From Acidobacteriaceae bacterium (lineage in GTDB: Bacteria > Acidobacteriota > Terriglobia > Terriglobales > Acidobacteriaceae): a stretch of DNA of 5,628 nt. Below, in pieces: positions 1 to 5,163 of this stretch. The translations under genes were made by a program, and so were the position numbers. Numbering within the stretch: position 1 is the stretch's first letter; every line of letters starts with the position of its first letter. The stretch is taken from positions 1-5,628 of the forward strand of contig DAHXOQ010000196.1 in NCBI GenBank assembly GCA_027364815.1. Direction: 5' to 3'. The notes below the pieces were generated by a model. It did no database searches, was not told where the DNA came from, and worked only from the letters and a program-made list of their open reading frames with translations.

Positions 1-158
1 GCCTCACGATATAACGGAATCGTGTCGAGTTCTGTTGCCGGGTGCGACGGATGCTCCTCCTTCTTTTGCGCGACCAACGCCTGATCGCCCATCGGCGCGC
101 CGGATTTTTCGCGGAGTTCCTTCACCAATTTCGAATCAATCTTTTCGCTCACGGTCAT
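1..158 (-). CDS. tsf: Elongation factor Ts, N-terminal part (runs off left edge; divergent after residue 25)
   Basis: EF-Ts is the cytoplasmic guanine nucleotide exchange factor for EF-Tu. Only 52 codons are inside the window. The ATG at 158 is preceded by a purine-rich AGGGAAAG stretch. Residues 9-25 (SKLVKELREKSGAPMGD) match the UBA-like N-terminal domain, whose usual continuation is a Cys/Lys-Lys-Ala-Leu helix. The position after rplM-rpsI-rpsB is the classical place for tsf. Oddity: after Gly24-Asp25 the frame reads QALVAQKKEEHPSHP and on to TIPLYRE. This lacks the expected helix and the following LRKRG segment, and neither other minus frame restores it. It could be a divergent or rearranged tsf, a truncated copy, or a sequence or assembly error. 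The tsf N-terminus is secure; integrity of the gene is not. A terminator at 241-278 separates it from rpsB, so it may need its own promoter, which I could not identify. Confidence 0.7.
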   Translation of the reverse strand, partial: MTVSEKIDSKLVKELREKSGAPMGDQALVAQKKEEHPSHPATELDTIPLYRE

Positions 159-240
159 CTTCTTTCCCTTTTTTGGTTCAGATTTTTTTCAAACTCTTGC
201 ACACCACATTCGTCTCAGACAGAAAAGCCCGGCCCTTGGC

Positions 241-278
241 AGAGAAAAAGCGTGGCGCTTATTTGTGCGCCACGCTTT
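241..278 (-). terminator. Intrinsic terminator after rpsB
   Basis: A perfect 12-bp stem (247-258 with 267-278, AAAGCGTGGCGC and its complement) with an 8-nt loop lies 23 nt past the rpsB stop. On the minus strand the stem runs into a TTTTT tract and then CTCT. It should end or attenuate transcription of the rplM-rpsI-rpsB unit before tsf. The + strand lacks a T tract at its 3' side, so the terminator works in one direction. Confidence 0.85.
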
Positions 279-300
279 CGCCCTATGGTGCACTAAATGT

Positions 301-1152
301 TTACAGAACGCCTTCAGCAGCCTCAGCTTCTTCAAGCGCAGAAACCACAGCCGGGGCCTTGCGAATTCCGCCGCCCAGCGCAGCCTCAAGGTCAACATCC
401 TCAACTGGCGCAGCCTCAATCTCGGCTGCTTCAGCTTCCGGTGCTTCCTCGGTGAATGCCTTGTCGCCCACCAGGTTCACGCCCTCGGCTGCCGAATCGG
501 CAATCTTCGACGTAAACAAACGAATCGCTCGCAGCGCATCGTCGTTGCCCGGGATCACGTAATCAACAACCGTAGGGTCGCAATTCGTATCCACAACCGC
601 CACTACCGGAATGCCCAGCTTGCGCGCTTCTTTCACCGCAATCGCCTCGTTGTTCGAGTCGACGATGAAAAGCGCATCGGGGAGCCGCTTCATGTTCTTG
701 ATGCCGGCAAGGTTCGCCTGCAAATGCTTGCGTTCACGCTCCAGCTTGATGACTTCTTTCTTCGTCAAAAGCTCGTAGCGGCCATCCGTGGCCATCTCGT
801 CCAGTTCCTGAAGGCGCTTCACCGACTTCTGCACCGTCACCCAGTTGGTGAGCAATCCGCCCAACCAGCGCTGGTTGATGTACGGCATCCCTGCGCGCGT
901 CGCTTCTTCAGCAACTGCATCCTGTGCCTGGCGCTTCGTTCCCACAAACAATATCGTCTTGCCTGTGCTGCAAAGCTCCGTCACATACTTCGACGCGTCC
1001 TTGAAAAGCTTCAGCGTCTTCTGCAGGTCGATGATGTAAATTCCGTTGCGCTCGCCAAAGATGTATTCCTTCATCTTGGGATTCCAGCGCTTCGTCTGAT
1101 GCCCGAAGTGAACTCCAGCTTCGAGCAGCTCCTTCATTGTGATCGTGGCCAA
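301..1152 (-). CDS. rpsB: 30S ribosomal protein S2
   Basis: S2 is a late-assembling protein of the 30S subunit, placed between head and body, and contributes to translation initiation through S1. The 283-aa product begins MATITMKELLEAGVHFGH, the standard S2 opening, and carries the QTKRWNPKMKEYIFGERNGIYIIDL block (19-43), a charged helical hairpin (about 105-150) and the second S2 signature IPVVAVVDTNCDPTVVDYVIPGNDDA (181-206). The start is TTG: AGGAGG sits 4 nt upstream, while the first internal ATG (Met6) would be 19 nt from it and would lose the conserved MAT opening. The S2 core ends near residue 232. A tail of about 50 residues rich in Ala and Glu follows, making the protein longer than the 241-aa E. 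coli form. It is third in the rplM-rpsI-rpsB cluster, 186 nt after rpsI, with a repeat structure in that gap and a terminator behind it. Confidence 0.98.
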   Translation of the reverse strand: MATITMKELLEAGVHFGHQTKRWNPKMKEYIFGERNGIYIIDLQKTLKLFKDASKYVTELCSTGKTILFVGTKRQAQDAVAEEATRAGMPYINQRWLGGLLTNWVTVQKSVKRLQELDEMATDGRYELLTKKEVIKLERERKHLQANLAGIKNMKRLPDALFIVDSNNEAIAVKEARKLGIPVVAVVDTNCDPTVVDYVIPGNDDALRAIRLFTSKIADSAAEGVNLVGDKAFTEEAPEAEAAEIEAAPVEDVDLEAALGGGIRKAPAVVSALEEAEAAEGVL

Positions 1153-1156
1153 GTGG

Positions 1157-1162
1157 CCTCCT
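1157..1162 (-). promoter_or_regulatory. Shine-Dalgarno AGGAGG deciding the TTG start of rpsB
   Basis: A full AGGAGG is separated by four bases (CCAC) from the TTG codon at 1152-1150. It fixes the non-ATG start, because the next ATG is 15 nt further on. Confidence 0.8.
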
Positions 1163-1247
1163 TCGTGGATTGCATCCGTGGTTGCTCCGTACGCCTAATG
1201 GCGCCTGCCCCCTCGGATTGAACCCGCTTATGCGGGAGATGGTAATA

Positions 1248-1335
1248 CAGGGATCAGAACTCAGAAATCAGGAGTCAGCTTTCAATCTGTGCGTTCCACA
1301 AATGATCCAACTGATCCCTGACATCTGACATCTGA
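1248..1335. repeat. Paired, inverted heptad-repeat arrays between rpsI and rpsB
   Basis: On the + strand TCAG occurs at 1254, 1261, 1268 and 1275, and the complementary CTGA at 1311, 1318, 1325 and 1332, each on an exact 7-nt pitch. The arrays (1254-1278 and 1311-1335) face each other across a 32-nt spacer. In full register they form a 25-position stem with 19 Watson-Crick pairs, plus two G-U pairs on the minus-strand mRNA. An alternative register gives a perfect 10-bp stem, 1248-1257 with 1311-1320. The second array ends three bases before the rpsI stop codon, so the structure would lie in the rpsI-rpsB intercistronic mRNA. There is no T tract, so it is not a typical terminator. Confidence 0.85.
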
Positions 1336-1338
1336 AAA

Positions 1339-1734
1339 CTATCTCTTGCTGAACTGGAAGCGTGCACGTGCACCCTTCTGTCCGTACTTCTTGCGTTCCT
1401 TCACGCGGGCGTCGCGGGTCAGAAGCCCTTCACCCTTGAGCGTCTTCCTCAGCGCCGGGTTGAACTCGATCAGTGCGCGGGCTATGCCCATCTTCACTGC
1501 ATCGGCCTGCGCTGATACGCCGCCGCTCTTTACCGTCGTAGTCACGTCGAAGGTCGCTTCAAGGTTGGCAACAACCAATGTCCGCTTTGCCGCCGCTCTC
1601 TGCTGCTCGGTCACGAAGTACTCCTCGAAACCCTTGCCGTTGACCTTCCATGCACCCGTGCCTGGACGCAGAAATACACGAGCGATCGCCGACTTCCGAC
1701 GCCCAGTTCCGTAGTACTGAATCAAATCTGCCAT
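1339..1734 (-). CDS. rpsI: 30S ribosomal protein S9
   Basis: S9 is a 30S head protein whose C-terminal tail reaches the P-site tRNA. The 131-aa product opens MADLIQYYGTGRRKSAIARV, typical of S9. It carries the GGVSAQADAVKMGIARAL signature (71-88), a slight variant of the usual GG-x-x-GQ-A form, then LLTRDARVKERKKYGQKGARARFQFSKR, ending in the invariant Ser-Lys-Arg tail. The length is normal for the family. The ATG start has only purine-rich GGAGAG/GAGAGA stretches upstream instead of a canonical Shine-Dalgarno. The 48-nt gap to rplM suggests co-transcription and possibly translational coupling. The stop is TAG at 1341-1339, directly beside the heptad array. Confidence 0.98.
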   Translation of the reverse strand: MADLIQYYGTGRRKSAIARVFLRPGTGAWKVNGKGFEEYFVTEQQRAAAKRTLVVANLEATFDVTTTVKSGGVSAQADAVKMGIARALIEFNPALRKTLKGEGLLTRDARVKERKKYGQKGARARFQFSKR

Positions 1735-1782
1735 TCTCTCTCGACTCTCTCCGGCTGGCTCGTCAGAGCCCGCCCAAAAACC

Positions 1783-2214
1783 TTATGCAACGGATAGCGG
1801 TTGCGGCGCTTGTGCTTCGTGAGGATGCTGCTCGCCACGATATACCTTCAGCTTCGTAGCCATCTGCCGCCCCATCTTCGTCTTCGGCAACATGCCCTTG
1901 ATCGCCTCTTCCACAATCTTCTCCGGCTTGCGCGCCAAAAGTCTCGTATAAGACTCTTCGCGCAATCCACCAGGAAAGCCCGTGTAACGGCGATACATCT
2001 TCGTCTCCGCCTTCAATCCAGTCACCCGGATCTTCTCCGCGTTGATCACAACAACATGGTCGCCCATATCAATGTAAGGCACATACTTCGGGTTCAGCTT
2101 GCCGGCAAGCACACTCGCTGCCTTGGTTGCCAAACGCCCCAGCGTCTGCCCACTGGCATCCACCACAAACCACTTGCGTTCAATATTCTTGCCACTTGGG
2201 ACAAAGGTAGACAT
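1783..2214 (-). CDS. rplM: 50S ribosomal protein L13
   Basis: L13 is an early-assembling 50S protein binding 23S rRNA. The 143-aa product from ATG 2214 has the L13 order: RKWFVVDASGQTLGRLAT (13-30), GDHVVVINAEKIRVTGLK (51-68), the YRRYTGFPGGL block (74-84) and the signature VEEAIKGMLPKTKMGRQM followed by LKVYRGEQHPHEAQAP (101-137). An upstream in-frame ATG at 2271 would add 19 residues absent from the family. The chosen ATG is the second of two adjacent ATGs; AGGAG is 4 nt from it but only 1 nt from the first. The usual length is about 142 aa, which supports this start. It is the first gene of the ribosomal unit, behind a promoter at 2548-2576 and a long leader. Confidence 0.97.
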   Translation of the reverse strand: MSTFVPSGKNIERKWFVVDASGQTLGRLATKAASVLAGKLNPKYVPYIDMGDHVVVINAEKIRVTGLKAETKMYRRYTGFPGGLREESYTRLLARKPEKIVEEAIKGMLPKTKMGRQMATKLKVYRGEQHPHEAQAPQPLSVA

Positions 2215-2218
2215 CATG

Positions 2219-2223
2219 CTCCT
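2219..2223 (-). promoter_or_regulatory. Shine-Dalgarno AGGAG of rplM
   Basis: AGGAG lies 4 nt before ATG 2214. The spacing excludes the 2271 start and favours the second of two abutting ATG codons (2217 and 2214). The same 4-nt spacing is used by rpsB. Confidence 0.7.
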
Positions 2224-2388
2224 GCTCTCAAAAAACAATCTCGAAATTCTCAAAACCAAACCCAGCCCCAACCGCTTTTAGAGGCTGCAAAACCCATTCA
2301 GCCACTTGCGTAAACGCAATATGGCCTGAATTACCGCCTGTCCATCTCACGTCCAGAATCGTCTGATCGCGTGTGAACTGCTGGAATC

Positions 2389-2405
2389 GGGTTCATCCTG
2401 AACCC
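2389..2405 (-). other. Hairpin with GGA loop in the rplM leader
   Basis: The minus-strand RNA reads GGGTTCA-GGA-TGAACCC: a perfect 7-bp stem with a three-base GGA loop. GGA presented in a hairpin loop, here in the context CAGGATG, is the core recognised by CsrA/RsmA-type RNA-binding proteins. Whether such a protein acts here is unknown. The site is about 175 nt upstream of the start codon, so direct occlusion of the ribosome is not implied. Confidence 0.45.
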
Positions 2406-2547
2406 TGGCAACTCCAAGCAATTCAACCACTTGGACGCCATCGCCTTCATCTGCCCTCAAGCCCGCTTCAATCCAGCTCCGCCGACTTCAAGCCACGGTC
2501 CGGGTGAGCACACACAGACCCAAGGCGCAACACCGCGCAAGGATTAC

Positions 2548-2576
2548 AGAATACTCGATTTGAACCGCCAAGTCAA
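2548..2576 (-). promoter_or_regulatory. Sigma70-type promoter for rplM-rpsI-rpsB
   Basis: The -35 box TTGACT (2576-2571) and -10 box TATTCT (2553-2548) are separated by exactly 17 nt. The -35 box matches consensus at five of six positions and the -10 box at four. It lies just past the terminator of the upstream protease gene, where the ribosomal operon needs its promoter. The predicted start is near 2541. Confidence 0.7.
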
Positions 2577-2593
2577 CGCTTTAGACTGCAATG

Positions 2594-2623
2594 AAAAGAG
2601 CCCAAACCTCGCGGCATGGGCTC
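2594..2623 (-). terminator. Intrinsic terminator of the sedolisin gene
   Basis: A 7-bp stem GAGCCCA/TGGGCTC (2617-2623 with 2598-2604 on the minus strand) with a 12-nt loop is followed by TTTTC. It begins about 32 nt past the protease stop and ends just before the ribosomal promoter, insulating the two units. Confidence 0.75.
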
Positions 2624-2654
2624 CCTCCATGATTGACTGCATTTCAGGCTAATC

Positions 2655-4328
2655 CTACTTCAACGTCACCAGCTCATTCAGCAAGCCAGCCCCATTCGGG
2701 CTGCCCCATCCGGTCACCAGATCATATCCCTTCACTGCGCAATAAGTGCCGGCGCAGCCGCTCGTAACATCGTGGAAATCCGTTGCATACTGCGAAGTAA
2801 TATTCTCCGCATAAATGTACGGGTTGATGAAGCCAAGCGGCTTGTAGCCATCGGCTACCAACTGCTGGTTCACAAGCGCCATGTAGCCGGCCCACATCGG
2901 CGCTGCAAAGCTCGTGCCTCCGTAACTGTTTGCCGTGCAGGTCGTCTGATCCGCGCAGACATAAAAACTGAAGTTCGCATTCGCGCTCACATCAGGCCCA
3001 TTGCGATACGTCGTCGATCCCTTGTTTGTCGAGTTGATCACGCCGGCAAGCTTCTGCCAGCTGGGAATCGCAATCTTGTCCGGTGAAATGCCGCCGCCGC
3101 TGTCCACCCACGCCGTCTCGCTCTTCCATGCTCCACCGGCGCTCGCCGTCACCAGGTCAGTGCCGCCAACCGCAACGACATAGTCATCATCGGCCGGCCA
3201 CGCTTCAACCCTTCTGGACCAAGTCTTGCTGTCGCCAGATGCCGCAAAGAAGTTCTGTCCCTGTGCCGACATCTTCTGGAAATAAGGATCAAGCGTGCTC
3301 GGATCGGCCGGCGTCCATCCCCAGCTGCAGCCAATTGTCTGCGGCAGAGGGCTGTGTGTCGTCATCGCGCTGATCATCGCCGTATCCGTCGAGCCAACAT
3401 ACATCACCAGGCTCGCCAAACCAGGCGCCATGCCAAGTGCCTGTGTCATATCCAGCGTCTGCTCCGTGTCATCGCACCCGCTCGAATACACACAGCTGGT
3501 GCTCGTGCCATCTGTCGACAAGATTGTCACCGGAACAGTATTAGTCTGGTGAACATTCGCGTAATAGGTCGACAAGTCTGACAGATCCGTGCCGTAATAC
3601 TCCAGCAGACCAAGGCTCTGTCCTGCACCCGTCAACGTCCCGCCATAATAAGCTGCGCGCATATCACTGCCCAGGAACGATGCCGATGGCCCCGAACCCG
3701 TCGTCGCGTGCGTTACCACTTGCTCCACCGGAATTCCATGCGCCATCGCATAATCTGCTTTCGATACCAAACGGCTGTGAGGTATCGAGTAGTTATCCAT
3801 CCCCGATACATGCCACAGTGCAAACGGCAGATCCGTCGTCGGCTCGCGATCCGGTCCATAGAACATGCGGTTCTCTGTCGGATGCTGATAATTGTTCATC
3901 GTCACATGGAACGCAGACTCAATCGCCGACACCGGCCCGCGAACCTGGATATCCATTCCATCGCGGCTGCCACCCACCACCGTCAAGCCATGAAGCTCAA
4001 GGTAACGTACCGTCGCGTCATAATCCTGCTGGCTCGGCCCGTACAACGCCGTAAACTCCTTCGGCGTCAGGAACTGGCGATAAGACGGGCTGTTCGGGTC
4101 ATAGAGCAATTTCAAGAAGGCATCCAATCCCGCCTGGTCGCTCAAAGGTAGAACTACGTCAACCTGCATCACCTGCGCTGACGGCATATGGCCCGCCATC
4201 GTTGCCTGCCTGCTCACCACCGCATCACGCGTGTGACGCGTCATAAATGTTTCGGACTGCGCTACAACAGTTGCACCAACCAGCATCAGTGCGACCATCA
4301 ACATGTTGAGACTCTGTTTACGGAACAT
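2655..4328 (-). CDS. Secreted sedolisin (S53) serine-carboxyl protease, pro-kumamolisin type
   Basis: Predicted extracellular acid endopeptidase of family S53, made as a precursor. In the 557-aa product, residues 1-23 form a signal peptide (Arg3-Lys4, a hydrophobic core, cleavage near VVA-Q). About 45-185 is the pro-kumamolisin activation domain, with the YDPNSPSYRQFLTPKEF motif at 76-92. About 210-557 is the catalytic domain. The expected catalytic residues are visible: Glu289 and Asp293 (E-x3-D), oxyanion Asp366 in ASGDS, and nucleophile Ser473 in GGTSFAAP. The C-terminal calcium site is represented by FHDVTSG (Asp520) and GYDLVTGWGSP (Asp536). The residue after SGDS is Lys368 where Gly is usual. 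AGGAG 5 nt upstream supports the ATG at 4328. It has its own terminator and probably its own promoter. Two further sedolisin sequences lie upstream, a partial gene and a relic. Such enzymes degrade protein at low pH; the substrate is unknown. Confidence 0.93.
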   Translation of the reverse strand: MFRKQSLNMLMVALMLVGATVVAQSETFMTRHTRDAVVSRQATMAGHMPSAQVMQVDVVLPLSDQAGLDAFLKLLYDPNSPSYRQFLTPKEFTALYGPSQQDYDATVRYLELHGLTVVGGSRDGMDIQVRGPVSAIESAFHVTMNNYQHPTENRMFYGPDREPTTDLPFALWHVSGMDNYSIPHSRLVSKADYAMAHGIPVEQVVTHATTGSGPSASFLGSDMRAAYYGGTLTGAGQSLGLLEYYGTDLSDLSTYYANVHQTNTVPVTILSTDGTSTSCVYSSGCDDTEQTLDMTQALGMAPGLASLVMYVGSTDTAMISAMTTHSPLPQTIGCSWGWTPADPSTLDPYFQKMSAQGQNFFAASGDSKTWSRRVEAWPADDDYVVAVGGTDLVTASAGGAWKSETAWVDSGGGISPDKIAIPSWQKLAGVINSTNKGSTTYRNGPDVSANANFSFYVCADQTTCTANSYGGTSFAAPMWAGYMALVNQQLVADGYKPLGFINPYIYAENITSQYATDFHDVTSGCAGTYCAVKGYDLVTGWGSPNGAGLLNELVTLK

Positions 4329-4333
4329 ACACT

Positions 4334-4338
4334 CTCCT
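4334..4338 (-). promoter_or_regulatory. Shine-Dalgarno AGGAG of the sedolisin gene
   Basis: AGGAG, within AGAGGAGAG, is 5 nt before ATG 4328. It selects this ATG over Met9 and Met11 and keeps the basic residues of the signal peptide. Confidence 0.75.
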
Positions 4339-4363
4339 CTACGTGGTTAATTTGCCTGATCGA

Positions 4364-4385
4364 CGAGGCTCTCGCATGAGCCTCG
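4364..4385 (-). other. Hairpin in the sedolisin leader, overlapping a short direct repeat
   Basis: A 7-bp inverted repeat, CGAGGCT (4364-4370) and AGCCTCG (4379-4385), has an 8-nt loop. CTCGCAT is also directly repeated at 4371-4377 and 4382-4388. It lies about 35 nt upstream of the start codon, in the 5' leader. No T tract follows it, so it could be a leader structure or operator but not a standard terminator. Confidence 0.4.
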
Positions 4386-4585
4386 CATACGAATTTCGAT
4401 GTGAAACTTTTTGACCGAGTTGCAATTCGCACTTCTTGTGCAGAACTCCGATGTGCTGAGCTGATCAAAATGAGTTCAGCTTCAATCAAGTTCAATGCCT
4501 GGGGCAAAATAGGGAGTACTTCCATCCATTGTGAAATTCAAACAATTCACCGTAATCCGATCTCCGGTTTATGCTTGAATCTCCA

Positions 4586-4602
4586 GGGCTCTTTTTGAGC
4601 CC
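4586..4602. other. GGGCTC-T5-GAGCCC hairpin near predicted transcript start
   Basis: A perfect 6-bp GC-rich stem (4586-4591 with 4597-4602) has a five-base loop, AAAAA on the minus-strand RNA. Neither strand has a T tract after it, so it is not a canonical terminator. It begins about 13 nt after the start predicted for the promoter at 4622-4650. It could therefore be a stabilising 5' stem-loop on the protease mRNA. Confidence 0.45.
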
Positions 4603-4621
4603 ACCTATAATAAACATAATT

Positions 4622-4650
4622 TTTATAAAATTTGAACCACTAAATTACAA
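4622..4650 (-). promoter_or_regulatory. Probable sigma70-type promoter of the sedolisin gene
   Basis: TTGTAA (4650-4645) and TATAAA (4627-4622) are spaced by 17 nt on the minus strand. A second overlapping -10-like TATTAT (4612-4607) lies 18 nt after TTCAAA. The region is highly AT-rich, so chance matches are likelier here. The implied leader is about 285 nt. Confidence 0.45.
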
Positions 4651-4757
4651 AATTGCAATCTTTTTTAATCCAAAGTTTTATTTGCATGTTTACATTCCCC
4701 ATGGCTCTGAGCTAGCGTTTCCACCTAACTCTTCTTATACCCTTCAAATGCTCACCC

Positions 4758-4773
4758 TGTGAATATGTTCACC
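4758..4773. promoter_or_regulatory. CRP/FNR-family-like palindrome
   Basis: TGTGA-ATATGT-TCACC matches the TGTGA-N6-TCACA pattern bound by CRP-type regulators at nine of ten conserved positions. It is about 110 nt upstream of the predicted protease -35 box, a possible distal activator position. No regulator gene is in the window, so this rests on the sequence pattern alone. Confidence 0.35.
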
Positions 4774-4890
4774 CCTCGCACTTCGATAAACATTGCGCTT
4801 CGCGCTTCCTATCTGAACTTCCCGCCTGCGCAGAAATGCCCGGAGAGCTAACCCCGGTCATTCTGGATTGAACCTGCCTACTTTACCTCT

Positions 4891-5088
4891 TTACTTCAAT
4901 GTCACAAGCTCATTAATCAGCCCAGTTTCATTCGGGATGCCCCATCTACTCACAAGATCGTAGCCCTTAACGGCCGAGTAGCTGCCGCTCACTCCACTCG
5001 TCACGCCGTAGAAATCCGTCGTACAATCCGATGTGATCTTCTCCGCATAGATGTACGGATTGATAAAGCCAAGTGGCTTGTAACCATT
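4891..5088 (-). pseudogene. Relic of a sedolisin (S53) C-terminus
   Basis: Translation backwards from TAA 4893-4891 gives GYKPLGFINPYIYAEKITS and on to INELVTLK. By hand count 48 of 64 residues are identical, with no gaps, to residues 494-557 of the intact protease; the homologous DNA blocks (this one and 2655-2852) are both 198 nt. Homology stops abruptly near 5088, a few bases before the terminator of the next gene. The relic has no start codon or ribosome site and lacks the catalytic Glu, Asp and Ser. The calcium-site FHD has become FYG, and TGWGSPNG has become SRWGIPNE. The upstream open frame is continuous to the stop codon of the neighbouring sedolisin gene, so it is in that gene's frame. 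It is best read as the 3' end of a deleted tandem copy. Confidence 0.9.
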
Positions 5089-5101
5089 CTTCGCCCAATT
5101 G

Positions 5102-5138
5102 AAAAACGCCCCGGAGTTCTTGACTCCGGGGCGTTTTT
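5102..5138 (-). terminator. Perfect 15-bp intrinsic terminator, possibly bidirectional
   Basis: The stem 5102-5116 (AAAAACGCCCCGGAG) pairs perfectly with 5124-5138 around a 7-nt loop. On the minus strand the T tract is TTTTT then CAATT; on the + strand it is TTTTTCTTC. It lies 26 nt past the stop of the partial sedolisin gene. It ends that gene's transcript and isolates the relic beyond it. Confidence 0.92.
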
Positions 5139-5163
5139 CTTCACTCTTTTTCCCGCCGCAAGC

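Larger units (their letters stand above)
2215..2541 (-). other. Long 5' leader of the rplM operon, no gene seen
   Basis: About 325 nt separate the predicted transcription start (near 2541) from rplM. I see no convincing coding frame on either strand. It contains a tight GGA-loop hairpin (2389-2405), a small inverted repeat TTGCG-TAAA-CGCAA (2306-2319) and the rplM Shine-Dalgarno. A leader this long in front of a ribosomal-protein operon is compatible with autogenous control, but no known L13 leader motif could be recognised by eye. Confidence 0.5.
4329..4890. other. Non-coding gap between sedolisin gene and relic
   Basis: In 562 nt no convincing gene is present; the short open frames here have no ribosome site or recognisable family. 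The gap holds the protease leader with a hairpin (4364-4385), a GGGCTC hairpin (4586-4602), a strikingly AT-rich stretch (about 4603-4690) carrying overlapping promoter-like boxes, a CRP-like palindrome (4758-4773) and a tandem pair of GCGCTTC (4795-4808). It probably includes the full control region of the downstream protease gene. Confidence 0.6.

Noticed and set aside
1..83. Simple frameshift explaining the tsf divergence
   Set aside because: The other two minus frames after Asp25 give Arg-rich or stop-containing text with no EF-Ts resemblance, so a single indel at that point does not repair it.
265..1221. Long + strand open frame antisense to rpsB (318 aa)
   Set aside because: It mirrors the S2 coding sequence, has no family resemblance and is rich in His/Arg/Leu, as expected for a shadow of a codon-biased gene.
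1192..1236. Two small hairpins (CGCC-TAAT-GGCG and CCCGC-TTAT-GCGGG) in the rpsB leader
   Set aside because: Stems of 4-5 bp are too short to separate from chance, and no known S2 leader motif was recognisable.
1248..1335. CRISPR array interpretation of the heptads
   Set aside because: The units are 7 nt with no spacers of CRISPR size and no cas genes nearby.
1153..1338. Separate promoter for rpsB in the intercistronic gap
   Set aside because: Candidate pairs such as TTGAAA lack a TATAAT-like partner at 16-18 nt; only the repeat structure stands out.
2215..2271. Upstream ATG of rplM giving a 162-aa product
   Set aside because: The extra 19 residues do not belong to L13, and AGGAG at 2219-2223 is positioned for ATG 2214.
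2431..2652. 73-aa + strand frame in the rplM leader and terminator region
   Set aside because: It overlaps a good minus-strand promoter and terminator, has no Shine-Dalgarno sequence and no recognisable motif.
3680..4151. Overlapping + strand frames antisense to the sedolisin gene
   Set aside because: They are antisense shadows of the prodomain coding region, with no ribosome sites and low-complexity Arg/His/Pro composition.
4571..4762. 63-aa + strand frame in the AT-rich gap
   Set aside because: It lies in AT-rich control DNA, has no ribosome site and its composition is not protein-like for this genome.
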